From positions 83,326-147,325 of the forward strand of contig JAFGDD010000002.1 in assembly GCA_016932315.1 (NCBI GenBank): 64,000 nucleotides of DNA. Direction: 5' to 3'. Positions 1-9,490 of the stretch are shown here, in pieces. A program made the position numbers and the translations under genes. This DNA is from Candidatus Woesearchaeota archaeon. Lineage in GTDB: Archaea; Nanobdellota; Nanobdellia; Woesearchaeales; SM23-78. How positions within the stretch are numbered: position 1 is the first letter of the stretch; each line of letters opens with the position of its first letter. The notes beneath the pieces are model-generated. The model was not told the DNA's origin. It ran no database searches and saw only the letters and a program-made list of their open reading frames with translations.

Positions 1-60
1 TTATGTTTTTATCATTGCTGAATAATTAACTCTTAATATAAATATTTCGTTTATTTAAAC

Positions 61-194
61 AAAAAGTCGCCTTGGCCGTTCGCTCGGCAAATTTTTAGAT
101 TATAAAAAAATTTGAAGAAAATTTGTGCCTAGCTGTAGAGCTTTACCGCTTTATATTGGCTTCGCTCACATCTTGGCCCAGGCGGCGACTTTTT
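61..194. repeat. Nested-hairpin intergenic element 1
   Basis: A perfect 11-bp outer stem joins AAAAAGTCGCC (61-71) to GGCGACTTTTT (184-194), giving an A-tract before and a T-tract after a GC-rich stem. A second stem pairs GGCAAATTTT near 86 with AAAATTTG near 118-125 and the GCC after it. Positions 63-103 are identical to 16311-16351 in element 2. The element lies upstream of the TATA box of the next gene and fills most of this otherwise gene-free stretch. No reading frame in it is convincing. Confidence 0.8.
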
Positions 195-215
195 CTCTCG
201 TTAATTTTAGTTAAA

Positions 216-223
216 TTTATATA
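216..223 (+). promoter_or_regulatory. TATA box for the 260-1486 gene
   Basis: TTTATATA lies about 26 nt before the expected transcription start near 245. That start lies after the ATG at 236 but before GGTGAG at 251-256, so it favours TTG at 260 as the start codon. Confidence 0.5.
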
Positions 224-259
224 AATCATTTAATAATGCTTTTTATCAGAGGTGAGTGC

Positions 260-1486
260 TTGGTAGACGCGCTTCTTAAGTATGTTGAGGAGCAAATGGC
301 TCGGGGCTACAGTGCTCAGGCTATTAAGGAAGCTTTGGTGAGGCAAGGCTATAGCCCTGCACTTGTTGATGGAGTTATTGATTCTGTTAATATGAGGAAG
401 AACTCAGCCCAAGCCCCTCTGCCTATGGGAGTTTCTCATGAGAAGAGCTCTTTCCCAAAAATAATAATAATCCTCTTATTCGTCGGGATTATTGTTGCAG
501 GAGCCATCCTGGTGCCGGGAATGTTCAGGCCAAAAGAGCCTTTGCTTGATGTATCTGTTACTCCTGACAAAATGGCTTATGCTCCTGGCGAAGACTTAGG
601 CTTTGACTTGGAAATAACTAATATGGGCTCTGCAGAAAGGTTTGACGTAACCATCACCTACCGTATTTTTGACTATGATGATAATACTATTAAGAGCCAG
701 GAGGAAACCCTTGCTATAAGCACTAGTATGAGCCATCACAGGGCAATACCATTGCCTTTATCCATGGCGCCAGGAAGCTATATTCTTAAAGTATTTGCAA
801 ACTATGAAGGCAAGATAGCCACTACTGCTTTCTCATTTGAAGTTAAAGAGAAGGTGAATATGCCTGTTGAGAGCTGCAGTGACGGCATAAGGAATCAGGA
901 CGAGACTAATGTTGACTGCGGAGGAACATGCGGAGGCTACTGGTATGATGGCGGATGCCATTCATCGCCAAAGACAATAAGCAATAATGGCTCAAATAAT
1001 ACAGTGCCTGTTAACAAGGCAACATGCAGTGACGGCATAAGGAATCAGGATGAGACTAATGTTGATTGCGGCGGCAAGTGCGGAGGCTACTGGTATGATA
1101 ACAGTTGTCATTCTTCTCCAAAGAGCGAGGCTCCGATAACTCCGGCAGAAAAACCTAAGACGCCTGCGCAAATCATAATGGAAGCCCAAGCAGCAGCCAA
1201 GACCAACCCTGACCAGGCAAAAGAAATATGCACAACATTATCAGATGCAAAAGCAAAAGACCAATGCTACAAGAGGATAGCGCCAGTTGCTAATGATGCA
1301 ACCATATGCGAACTAATAGTTGATGTTAATGAGAAAGACACCTGCTATTATCCGTTCTTCATGCAAGGAGACTACACTGTGTGCGAGAAGCTGACTGGTG
1401 ATGAAAGCAAGCAAGCCTGCAACCAGTTAAGAGAATTAAGCCTGATAGCAGCACAGATGCAGAACAATACTGAAACGAGCGAATAA
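260..1486 (+). CDS. Single-pass membrane protein with duplicated Cys-rich modules
   Basis: Function unknown. I chose the TTG at 260 (408 residues) because GGTGAG sits 4 nt upstream; an in-frame ATG at 236 lies before the probable transcript start. Residues about 3-42 form a charged helical domain containing ARGYS and RQGYS, similar to repeats at the C-terminus of the 39603-40961 protein. A membrane segment follows at about 66-88. Next come an Ig-like region (about 92-200) and two near-identical Cys-rich modules (about 205-237 and 257-289), each with CSDGIRNQDETNVDCGG. The tail (about 310-400) carries regularly spaced Cys. The topology suggests a short cytoplasmic helical domain and a disulfide-rich exterior. 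Element 1 lies upstream. Confidence 0.85.
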   Translation: MVDALLKYVEEQMARGYSAQAIKEALVRQGYSPALVDGVIDSVNMRKNSAQAPLPMGVSHEKSSFPKIIIILLFVGIIVAGAILVPGMFRPKEPLLDVSVTPDKMAYAPGEDLGFDLEITNMGSAERFDVTITYRIFDYDDNTIKSQEETLAISTSMSHHRAIPLPLSMAPGSYILKVFANYEGKIATTAFSFEVKEKVNMPVESCSDGIRNQDETNVDCGGTCGGYWYDGGCHSSPKTISNNGSNNTVPVNKATCSDGIRNQDETNVDCGGKCGGYWYDNSCHSSPKSEAPITPAEKPKTPAQIIMEAQAAAKTNPDQAKEICTTLSDAKAKDQCYKRIAPVANDATICELIVDVNEKDTCYYPFFMQGDYTVCEKLTGDESKQACNQLRELSLIAAQMQNNTETSE

Positions 1487-1537
1487 AGATTTATGATATT
1501 CTTCTTTGTATTTTAGGGATTATAATTCTTCCCAGAA

Positions 1538-2086
1538 TCAAGGCACATTTACAAATTCATTCATACTGCCTTTGACAAGATAGCCATCAATAACATCACC
1601 TAATAAACCTGACTTTATGTTCTTTAGATTGCTCTTGCTGCTGAAGACATGAGCCTGGATTTCCCTGCCTAACTTCTTCCAAAACCTTGCTGTTTCAAGT
1701 CCAGCAGGATTGCCAAATATGAATAAGTCAATGTCGCTGTCTTTGTGCCAGTCAGACCTAACGAAACTTCCGAATATGATTATTGCCTTTGCCCTGCTTA
1801 ATCCCTGAAGATGAGCGAGAAAGCCAGAATCACTCAATATTTTCAGAGCAAACAACTTCTTATTGTTCTTGTAATCAGAATGATTGAAGTTAGCGATGAA
1901 AAAAGGCATCTTCCCATTGTTCTTTACATGAATGATGATGTTTTGTTTTACTAAACGCTTAAGCCACTTATTAGCCTGCTGCCTACTGATATTGGCTGTT
2001 TTTATGATATCCTTAAAATGCCATTGCCTAGAAGGCTCATTGAAAAACAACCCTAAAACATTATCTTCCTTGCTAGGCAAACCCAT
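1538..2086 (-). CDS. wHTH-nucleotidyltransferase (MNT-like) protein
   Basis: This resembles the minimal nucleotidyltransferases of the DNA polymerase beta superfamily. The catalytic motif GSFVRSDWHKDSDIDLFIFG is intact, with the GS helix-cap and the DxD pair. The first 65 or so residues look like a winged helix-turn-helix (SRQQANKWLKRLVKQ). The protein may modify a nucleic acid, protein or small molecule; such domains are also antitoxins of HEPN toxins, but no HEPN partner is adjacent. The ATG at 2086 fits a leaderless start about 26 nt after the box CTTTAAATATT (near 2115). A TTG at 2104 in the same frame is less likely. Confidence 0.8.
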   Translation of the reverse strand: MGLPSKEDNVLGLFFNEPSRQWHFKDIIKTANISRQQANKWLKRLVKQNIIIHVKNNGKMPFFIANFNHSDYKNNKKLFALKILSDSGFLAHLQGLSRAKAIIIFGSFVRSDWHKDSDIDLFIFGNPAGLETARFWKKLGREIQAHVFSSKSNLKNIKSGLLGDVIDGYLVKGSMNEFVNVP

Positions 2087-2155
2087 AATAGTCACGTTAA
2101 ACAAGACTAATATTTAAAGCTTGCGAAAAAGAAAGAATAAAATAAAAAAACACGA

Positions 2156-4441
2156 TCAACTAAGCACAGGCCAAATAGAATCCTTGTACTTGGATGAATA
2201 ATCAGGAATCATGCTCATCTCTTGTAAATGTTCTATGCATCCGCCTGGTGGTGCGCTCTTTGTTAAGTCTGGCAATTTTATTACATTAAACTTGATTTGC
2301 TTATTATTATCGAGTTCTGTAGCCGTGACTTCGAAATTGCCTGTGCTTCCTTCACTTAAATCTATTCCTCCCCAAGGAATGGTTGGCACATCGACTGGTT
2401 GAGCAGGATAATATTCATAGTCTAGGCACACAATCACATCTGTTTTGCAAATTCTTGAGCAATTCCCAGGGATTTTTATCCCGTTGTAGTCGATTAGAGT
2501 AGCTTTAACTTCGTATTCCCCAGGAACAAGCTTTATCTTATTATCTATAGCATCTTTACCAAATATGAACACATTGGAAATAGGGTTGTTGAGAGCGTCA
2601 TCCTCTTTTTGTACCACAGTTAATACTACCTGCTCGTCTGATGCATCAATTTGGCGTGGAGCATCAAGCATTTCAGAGTCCTCTTTCCATTCCCAGTCTT
2701 CTCTATAAATGTTCTTTTGTAAATCAAGGACATTCAAGCTTACATCTAATTCTCTTATCTTATCAAGCTTCTGTGTTGTGAGCAGAATATCCTTTCCTCC
2801 TTCAGCGCTTAACTTGATGGATTTTGAGCCATAGCCGTCCTTGCTGAGCCAGAGATAGCCATTCATGCAAACAGGAAGCTTGCCTTCCCATTTAGCATAA
2901 GGAAGACCTTCTTGTGGCAGTATTTCTGTGCTGCCAGCCCAGCATTCATCATAATCACCGCACCTATAAATAATATCCACTCCTTCCAGTGCTTTTCCTG
3001 ATGTGCTGTCAATTGTTTTTACAACTACGTTGCCTGACATCCAGGTGGTCGGGTCGCAGAATAAGCTAAGGGTTGGTTTTCTAGGTTTATAAGTAGAGCC
3101 GTTTATTGTGTAAGCTTCAATGGCGTCTGTATTTAATTCAATGTTTGAAGGATCCCAGTCAACTGTTCCCATGCCATAATACCATTCTAAAGCACGCTTG
3201 TTTTCTATGAGGTTGCTTTCAAGGGCGAATAAGAAGCTGTACTCCTGAATTTCAGATTCAGGCTCATACCCCCTTATTTCAACGATTACAGGGAACGAGA
3301 AATCATAAAAGAAATTATAATTATTATCCCTTGATTTAGGTATAATCATCATTCCTTCAGAAACCTCTATGCTATGCCTTATGGTGCTGCCAACAGATGG
3401 TTGAACCTTTACATAAGTCGGCTGGCCAGTGTACATAAAGGTTATTGCTAGCCTTGAAAGATTTGTTTCTGTTTCATTAAATATCTCTAGCTCAAAGTAT
3501 TTGTAAAAAATTGATTCAGCGCTTCCATCAAGCATTATCGGAGTGTATCCTTTTGTTCCTTTCACTTGTAGGCTAGGGATGTAGCTAGCAAGCAGGCTTT
3601 CCAAGTCATGCCTGACTTTTTCCTGGTTCCACGTCACAATGTATTCTTGGTTTGATCTTGCATAGAAAGGCGGTAGTTTTGTGAAATCAACACCTGAATA
3701 GTATGATATAAGGTTTATGGAGAAGCTTTCAAGGTATTGCTTGTAAAATTCAGAATCAGTAATGGTTTGGGCGTAATCAAAGTATTTCAGGAGGGGGAAA
3801 TAAACAACAGTTTTGAACTTGCTCATGCTGGTGCTCACATCTTGATAAGAGGAAGTGACGTTGTAAGTAACGAAAATCTCTACTGTCTTATCAAATATTC
3901 TAACCATTGAACTAACAGCTTGATCCGGGCTTGCAGTGTTAAATCCTTTTTCATTAATTGGCTCAAAATTAGCTATGCAGCTCAAAAGATTAGCGTTAAT
4001 ATAACGGCTTATTTGTGCTTCAACTTCTGCAATGGTAGGGGTTTCGGAAGCTGTTAGAAAATTTCTAAAGCTGGCTTTCCCAGGAACGTGCAGATAATAT
4101 GGAACAGCATCTTCTTTTTCCCCTGTAAGCGATACCAGTTCAGACGTTGCCGGATTGCTTAAGTCAAAGATGAAAGACCTTCCTGTTGAGTACGCATCAG
4201 CAGGGTCAATATAGCCTCCGTGAGCTCCAACCTTTTTTATGGCTTCAATAGCCACGCTATGAATGCATCCCTCTACATAATCAGACACTGGCTTGAATTG
4301 CTCAGGAACACTCTCAGTCTTGAATTCGTCTTTCACAACCTTTTTTTTAGATGCAAAAAATATGATTATGAATAGTATTATGATTACAAGAGCTATGATA
4401 ACAAATAGGGTAACCTGAGCTTTCTTCGCACCTCTTTTCAT
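2156..4441 (-). CDS. Large surface protein with KAQVTLF N-terminus
   Basis: This is a 761-residue protein of unknown function, last in a four-gene operon. The N-terminus has basic residues, then KAQVTLF and a hydrophobic stretch (about 9-30), which resembles class III (pilin-like) signal peptides cut by PibD/FlaK-type peptidases. Basic residues followed by KKKVVKDE end the segment. The following text EGCIHSVAIEAI and GAHGGYI is, from memory, typical of a family recurring in Woesearchaeota and Pacearchaeota. The rest is predicted beta-rich and extracellular, with a few Cys. A good ribosome site (AAGGTGGG) precedes the ATG. The gap to the upstream gene is 11 nt. Confidence 0.8.
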   Translation of the reverse strand: MKRGAKKAQVTLFVIIALVIIILFIIIFFASKKKVVKDEFKTESVPEQFKPVSDYVEGCIHSVAIEAIKKVGAHGGYIDPADAYSTGRSFIFDLSNPATSELVSLTGEKEDAVPYYLHVPGKASFRNFLTASETPTIAEVEAQISRYINANLLSCIANFEPINEKGFNTASPDQAVSSMVRIFDKTVEIFVTYNVTSSYQDVSTSMSKFKTVVYFPLLKYFDYAQTITDSEFYKQYLESFSINLISYYSGVDFTKLPPFYARSNQEYIVTWNQEKVRHDLESLLASYIPSLQVKGTKGYTPIMLDGSAESIFYKYFELEIFNETETNLSRLAITFMYTGQPTYVKVQPSVGSTIRHSIEVSEGMMIIPKSRDNNYNFFYDFSFPVIVEIRGYEPESEIQEYSFLFALESNLIENKRALEWYYGMGTVDWDPSNIELNTDAIEAYTINGSTYKPRKPTLSLFCDPTTWMSGNVVVKTIDSTSGKALEGVDIIYRCGDYDECWAGSTEILPQEGLPYAKWEGKLPVCMNGYLWLSKDGYGSKSIKLSAEGGKDILLTTQKLDKIRELDVSLNVLDLQKNIYREDWEWKEDSEMLDAPRQIDASDEQVVLTVVQKEDDALNNPISNVFIFGKDAIDNKIKLVPGEYEVKATLIDYNGIKIPGNCSRICKTDVIVCLDYEYYPAQPVDVPTIPWGGIDLSEGSTGNFEVTATELDNNKQIKFNVIKLPDLTKSAPPGGCIEHLQEMSMIPDYSSKYKDSIWPVLS

Positions 4442-4452
4442 AAAAACCCACC

Positions 4453-5265
4453 TTATTTTATTTTATAACGTGCTTGAACCTCTTTTGTAAGCATGGAGGC
4501 ATAGCTTCTCAACCAGCCAACAAAGAGAATCATGATAATTATTGACATCACAAAAAATAATACTTCATGAATTCTCAAAATTAATGAAAGTATAAGCATG
4601 AGAATAATGAACAAAATCAAAGCTAAGATTATAAACGGAATGAACCAGTGAATGAACTTGCCTACTCTAAAAGTCGAGTTGATATTATTCCAGACAGTCT
4701 TTTTATCATCAAATAAAGCGCGCATGACAGGGTCCAGGTAGAATATCAGCACGAGTATTATTAAAGAAACAACAGCAGCAACCATTGGTTTGAAAGCAGC
4801 CATGGTCAAAGCTAAGAGAACTGTGAAAAAGATGAACCAGACTGTGTTCAGTAAGAATAAGTTGATCAGGTGCTTTGGGCCGGGCTTCTTTTGCAGGAAA
4901 ACACTCCATGACTTACCATAAAACCAGGATAGCAAAAACATTACTAACAAGAAAGCCACTAACAATGCTATCAGGAAATGCCATAGAACTCTATTCATTA
5001 ACGGGGTTAACTCAATAATTTTTTGACTCATCCCTTGGGAATCGCCTGCTACCTGTAAGGAATTAATCTGTGACAAGCCAACCAGCAGGTCAGCGCTGGT
5101 ATAGTTAATCAATATGAAAAACAAATTAAGAACTATAACTATTGAGATGAAAGCCATAAAGTCAAAAAAAGCAGCAGACCAGAAACGCTTATAGCCTAGG
5201 CTTTTAAAGCTGCTTACAAAGGACATTATTTGCGCTTTCCAATAAGAAACATTCTTCTTTACCAT
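4453..5265 (-). CDS. Multi-pass membrane protein of the surface cluster
   Basis: This 270-residue protein is almost entirely hydrophobic, with about six membrane segments; for example residues 33-53, 95-115, 137-157 and 205-260 are strongly hydrophobic. The N-terminus (MVKKNVSYWKAQIM) and C-terminus (KEVQARYKIK) are basic, which suggests both face the cytoplasm. Its ATG directly follows the stop codon of the upstream gene, so the two are certainly co-transcribed. I do not recognise the family. Its position between secreted proteins suggests a membrane anchor or assembly platform for them, which is inference. Confidence 0.75.
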   Translation of the reverse strand: MVKKNVSYWKAQIMSFVSSFKSLGYKRFWSAAFFDFMAFISIVIVLNLFFILINYTSADLLVGLSQINSLQVAGDSQGMSQKIIELTPLMNRVLWHFLIALLVAFLLVMFLLSWFYGKSWSVFLQKKPGPKHLINLFLLNTVWFIFFTVLLALTMAAFKPMVAAVVSLIILVLIFYLDPVMRALFDDKKTVWNNINSTFRVGKFIHWFIPFIILALILFIILMLILSLILRIHEVLFFVMSIIIMILFVGWLRSYASMLTKEVQARYKIK

Positions 5266-5895
5266 TTAAACCTTTTCCTCGCCAATACTCACCTCAAACC
5301 TCTTAGTGTCAGTATCATTGTACTCAATTCCAGCCCTGACAAATTTTTTGCTGGAATAAAAAGCTTCATAGCCAGAATCACCGATACCCATCGTGGCAGT
5401 TCTCCAAACCTTATTATCATTCGGAATGAAAAAGTCTTTATCATCATTATCAATGAAATAAACCCTGTAAGGGAAGTTCATATCATAAGGAAGGATATAC
5501 CATGATACCTTGTACAATGATTCTGTCGCGTTATAAGGCTGCTTCTTAGCATTAATAGTCATGGTTGTGTCATAAACATAATCATCCCCTGTGCCGATGT
5601 TGAACGTGCTATCACTCAACTCCCTGACATCAGTTGTGAAATCCAACAAGCAAGCCGCCATCTCCCAAGGCTCCAAAGTAAAGAAAGTGCCATTATACCA
5701 GTTATAAATATCTGCGGGGCCGCCATCATACACTCTGCTTTTATCAAAAGGCCACCAGTTAGAAGCAGAATACCCCCAAGAATTTCCCAGCCTCTCCAAA
5801 AATGAAGGGGCTCTATTAGCGCTTACAAATGAGGATAGCAGTATCACTAATAAAAGCAAGCCTGCTAATATTGTTTTATTTTTAACTTGTTGCTG
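5266..5895 (-). CDS. Secreted protein with cleavable signal peptide
   Basis: The likely start at 5895 gives 209 residues beginning MQQQVKNKTILAG, a classical signal peptide ending near SFVSA-NR. An upstream in-frame start at 5973 would bury this signal behind 26 residues. The mature part is rich in aromatic residues and Asp/Asn (WWPFDKSRVYDGG, YILPYDMNFPYRVYF) and has several N-x-S/T sites. It overlaps the end of the 1173-residue gene upstream by 14 nt and abuts the membrane protein downstream, so translation of the cluster is probably coupled. The family is not recognised. Confidence 0.75.
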   Translation of the reverse strand, partial: QQQVKNKTILAGLLLLVILLSSFVSANRAPSFLERLGNSWGYSASNWWPFDKSRVYDGGPADIYNWYNGTFFTLEPWEMAACLLDFTTDVRELSDSTFNIGTGDDYVYDTTMTINAKKQPYNATESLYKVSWYILPYDMNFPYRVYFIDNDDKDFFIPNDNKVWRTATMGIGDSGYEAFYSSKKFVRAGIEYNDTDTKRFEVSIGEEKV

Positions 5896-8800
5896 CATAA
5901 TTAATTCCCTCGCAATAATCAGTTCCAGGAAGCTTTGTTGGTGAGAAATTAGGCATCCTGAACTTGTTATCAATAACTTCTCTTATCTCATTAAAGCTTA
6001 ATAATGTTCCTAGAGTGCCGCAAGTAATAGAGCACAAGACGTTGGGATGAAATTTAATATCCTTCAAAAAACCGCCTCCTGGAGGAATTTTTATGACAGG
6101 CTCTTGGTAATGTATGCATCCGCCTACTTTTATGCCTAACAATTTAATATTAGCATCCTTGAGTTCTTCGCTGCCATCTGCTGTTGTTGGATTGCATACA
6201 GGTATGAAGTACATGTAAAGCATTGTAATGACTGCCCCTGCCAAGCTGTTCATCATGGCAGGTATTATGTTCTTAAAGAAAGTAGTCCAGGCGCTCTTAT
6301 CATACTTGTACTGGGCACTGTCAACGTACAAGCACATTCCAAGCTCATAGTCAAAGTCGCAAACCTCCAATGGGCCTCCTGTCTGCTTTAATGTTTCCAA
6401 GCAAGTTATGTGCTTGCAGATGATTTGTTTCTCCTTATTATCATTATAAATAGTTGCTGGTATGCAAAGAGAATCGTAATGAGTGCTCTTGTAAGGGTTA
6501 AGTATCCATGTTCCTCCGCTGCTATCAAGATAGCCATTCAAAGCCTGATTCAATAAGAACATATCCTTACTGTTGCCCATGAGAAGACTGTTTGTTTCTG
6601 TCCAAGCAACATATTTTCGTATATTTGAAGCTCCTGCGACAGCTAATGTTCTTGTCCCGGTAGAATCCAAGTTTGTTATGAATCTGTAATTATTACCATC
6701 TCTCACAATGTTTGTTATTTCTTCCCCGGGTTTTAATTTATCATTTCTATTCGAAACAGATTGAGTTGCTTCTTCAAAAGCAGCTTTTTTGTCATTAGCT
6801 CCGAAATTATCTATGTTAGTATTTCCATTATCCTTTAGTATTTTTTTCATTTCTTGCTCATATTGTGCCATCTTTACTTGCTCTTCCACATAGTCATTGG
6901 CCATGCTCATCAGGATGCTGATGTAAGTGTTGAAGTCGTAGAATTTGCAATTGTAGATTGTGCAGATGGACTTTGAGATTAATCCTATTTTATTAGTTGA
7001 GCCTCCTATAATTTTCTGGATTCCTCCTCCAATTCCTGCTCCAGCCACTTTCTTTTCTGACCAGCCCACAGGCCAGAACAATAGTTGTACTGTGTTGTCA
7101 AAGCCTCCAGCAGCTGTTTGCACTGGCTTCCATAATAATTCTATTGCACCTGCTCCAATACCAGTCCAGCCTATCAAGACATCAAGAGCAATAAGCGCAG
7201 TTCCTATTACTGTCTTAGCTGATTGGACTACGCTGTTGATTTGGCCTGCTGTTTCTGCAATATCACACCATGTTCCAAGGATTGAGTTGACTGTTTCCCA
7301 AGTTTTTTTGTGCTGGTCTAATTCCCTGAGCCTTGCTTTGTGAGTCTCAATCAAATCTTGATATGTTTGGTCCAGTGTCCCTAGTGCCTGGTTATAAACG
7401 CTCAGCTCTGCAGTTATGCTTTCTGTTTCTTCTTGCGTGTATATCTTGTTGCCGTGTTTTATCATGTATTCTTGGGTGCAGTTAACATGTATCTTGTCAT
7501 CTTCATCCCAGTCTTTGTCGTATTTTAGTGGAATGATTAGTGTCGGCTTTAGCCCGTCATCGTTTATCATGTAGGCTGAGCCGCTTATGCCTGGAGTGGC
7601 GGAGCAGTCCACATTGCTTCTCTGCATTATCTCAACATTGTCTGCTTTGGTTATTATATTCAATCCTATGGGCACTTTTACTGTTATCTTGCTAGCTACT
7701 TTCCTGTCAACCTTGGGTAGGGCTCCCCTTGTTTTTATCTTTTCTATTAAGTCTGGTATTTCTGCTAGTTCTACGCAAATGCTTACAGGAATGTTTTCTA
7801 CTAATTGGTTGCCTGCCAAGTCTTCTACCATGACTTTGAGGTTGGTGTTTATCTCCTGCTCTTTTATGCCGCTGACTGTGAGGGCGCATTTCCAATTAAA
7901 TGTTCCTTTCACGCAATTAGCAGTTGTCAGGTTATTAGTGCTTATTATTCCTGTGTCTGCCTTGATTGTTAGTGTCGGGCTTTCTGTTTCGCTAACATTC
8001 ATTTCTATCTTTAATGATTGCTTGCTCGTCGGGCAGTCAGGAGTTACATTGATTGCTCCAACTTTTTTGGGTGCATTGGCGTCAACAGTTATTGCTCCTG
8101 TTCCTGTTATTGGGTTGCCGAGGTCGTCTGTTCCTGTTAGTGTCAGTTGGGTTGTTCCTGCGCTTAATTGCGCATTAGCTTGGCATTTCCAGCCAGTCTC
8201 ATATGAGCATGTTGCTTGTGCTCCTTGGATGAAGATGTTGCTGTCATTGAATGATGAGCTGCTGCTTATTGTTGCAGTAATATTATTTATTCCGGCTTTT
8301 ACATAGCAATTCCCCCCTGTGCACTTGGATTGCTCTGGCCCTAGCTTCGTAACTGTTCCTGCATTGTTTACTGCTGTGAAGCTCACTGTAATATTAGCAG
8401 TTGCTGCGTTCTGGGCTTGGTCTGTTGCTGTTATCATGATTTTTGGATTAGCAATTGTTGGCAATAATTTTATTCCTGTGAACCTGCACTTATAAGTAGA
8501 GTTCCATGTTTCCTGAGTGCAGCTGGAAGCAATATTGTTCTGGCTTGCCCCATTAACTTTGTCAAAATTAGTGAAGTCTCCGAATACAGAGCCTGTGGGT
8601 GGTAATCCGTTATCATCCACTTCAACAACTACATCAACTTCTCTTTTAAGAGTGGAGTTGGTTGAGACAAGCTTTACTTCCTCCTCTGTTCCTGTCTTGT
8701 AAATCTTTGCAGCGCTCTTAATCTTCGGCGGTATTGAATCTATGAATACTGTTGTGCCGGTTGCATTGGCTGGTAGGTCAACATAATCAAGCACTCTGAT

Positions 8801-9403
8801 GCTGGTGTTAACATATCCTATATAATTAGGGAGTGTGCCTGTGATTGCGCTGTTAACATTGCACAAGCCTGCTGTGTGAGAAGTAGTATTAACAACCTGG
8901 TTGTTAAGAACTAATTCTACTTTCTTGATTCCTGCGCACTTATCCTGGTACTCCAGGCTTGCCTGGTCAACAATGATGTAAGTGCCTCTTACTCTTCCGC
9001 CCAGGCTTGCTGTTGAGAATGAAGTGATGACTGGCTTGGTATTATCAACATAAGCATATACTTCTGTTGTTTCTCCTGATGATTGTTCTTGCACGCCCAC
9101 AGATATTTCTCCGCTCATGTTAGTCATGCTCTTAGTGTAAGAGCAGCTAAGAGGAGTTCCTGAGCCACAAGTCATGGCAGTAAATGTGTTGTTGGTGAAG
9201 GCAGAGCTTACGCTGCAAGGCAGTGCAGAGCTCGTCCTGACTGTGAGAGTGTCAGAAGGCCTGACTATGCCTGGCGCATTATCCTTTCCATATACTTCTG
9301 CATTGAAAATCGAGGCGAAAACACTAGCGCTGATAAGAGTTAGCGAGAGAACAAGATAAATCATCAGCAGAGCTAATATTTTAGGTAATTGCTTAATCCT
9401 CAC
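5882..9403 (-). CDS. Giant Ig-like surface protein, first gene of the cluster
   Basis: This 1173-residue protein starts with a signal peptide (MRIKQLPKILALLMIYLVLS, cleavage near SVFA). Residues about 30-560 look like a string of Ig-like beta domains with phrases such as TKPVITSFS, DSIPPKI and DANAPKKV, common in archaeal surface proteins. A coiled-coil and amphipathic part follows (about 655-870) with hydrophobic segments near 715-745. Another hydrophobic segment (about 1040-1060) lies in a Cys-rich C-terminal region. It is the first gene of an apparent operon with three further envelope proteins. Function unknown; a role as cell-surface scaffold or secretion-linked complex is inference. Confidence 0.85.
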   Translation of the reverse strand: MRIKQLPKILALLMIYLVLSLTLISASVFASIFNAEVYGKDNAPGIVRPSDTLTVRTSSALPCSVSSAFTNNTFTAMTCGSGTPLSCSYTKSMTNMSGEISVGVQEQSSGETTEVYAYVDNTKPVITSFSTASLGGRVRGTYIIVDQASLEYQDKCAGIKKVELVLNNQVVNTTSHTAGLCNVNSAITGTLPNYIGYVNTSIRVLDYVDLPANATGTTVFIDSIPPKIKSAAKIYKTGTEEEVKLVSTNSTLKREVDVVVEVDDNGLPPTGSVFGDFTNFDKVNGASQNNIASSCTQETWNSTYKCRFTGIKLLPTIANPKIMITATDQAQNAATANITVSFTAVNNAGTVTKLGPEQSKCTGGNCYVKAGINNITATISSSSSFNDSNIFIQGAQATCSYETGWKCQANAQLSAGTTQLTLTGTDDLGNPITGTGAITVDANAPKKVGAINVTPDCPTSKQSLKIEMNVSETESPTLTIKADTGIISTNNLTTANCVKGTFNWKCALTVSGIKEQEINTNLKVMVEDLAGNQLVENIPVSICVELAEIPDLIEKIKTRGALPKVDRKVASKITVKVPIGLNIITKADNVEIMQRSNVDCSATPGISGSAYMINDDGLKPTLIIPLKYDKDWDEDDKIHVNCTQEYMIKHGNKIYTQEETESITAELSVYNQALGTLDQTYQDLIETHKARLRELDQHKKTWETVNSILGTWCDIAETAGQINSVVQSAKTVIGTALIALDVLIGWTGIGAGAIELLWKPVQTAAGGFDNTVQLLFWPVGWSEKKVAGAGIGGGIQKIIGGSTNKIGLISKSICTIYNCKFYDFNTYISILMSMANDYVEEQVKMAQYEQEMKKILKDNGNTNIDNFGANDKKAAFEEATQSVSNRNDKLKPGEEITNIVRDGNNYRFITNLDSTGTRTLAVAGASNIRKYVAWTETNSLLMGNSKDMFLLNQALNGYLDSSGGTWILNPYKSTHYDSLCIPATIYNDNKEKQIICKHITCLETLKQTGGPLEVCDFDYELGMCLYVDSAQYKYDKSAWTTFFKNIIPAMMNSLAGAVITMLYMYFIPVCNPTTADGSEELKDANIKLLGIKVGGCIHYQEPVIKIPPGGGFLKDIKFHPNVLCSITCGTLGTLLSFNEIREVIDNKFRMPNFSPTKLPGTDYCEGINYAATS

Positions 9404-9490
9404 ATTCCACCCTCTTTTGTTTAATCCTTGAAAATTATGATATATAAATGTTGCGATAAAGTAAGAATAAATTATGAGGCAAAATATTTT

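Noticed and set aside
7587..8306. A 239-codon open frame on the plus strand
   Set aside because: It lies wholly opposite the 1173-residue surface gene, is very hydrophobic and repetitive, and has no ribosome site; it is a shadow of Ile/Val/Thr-rich codons.
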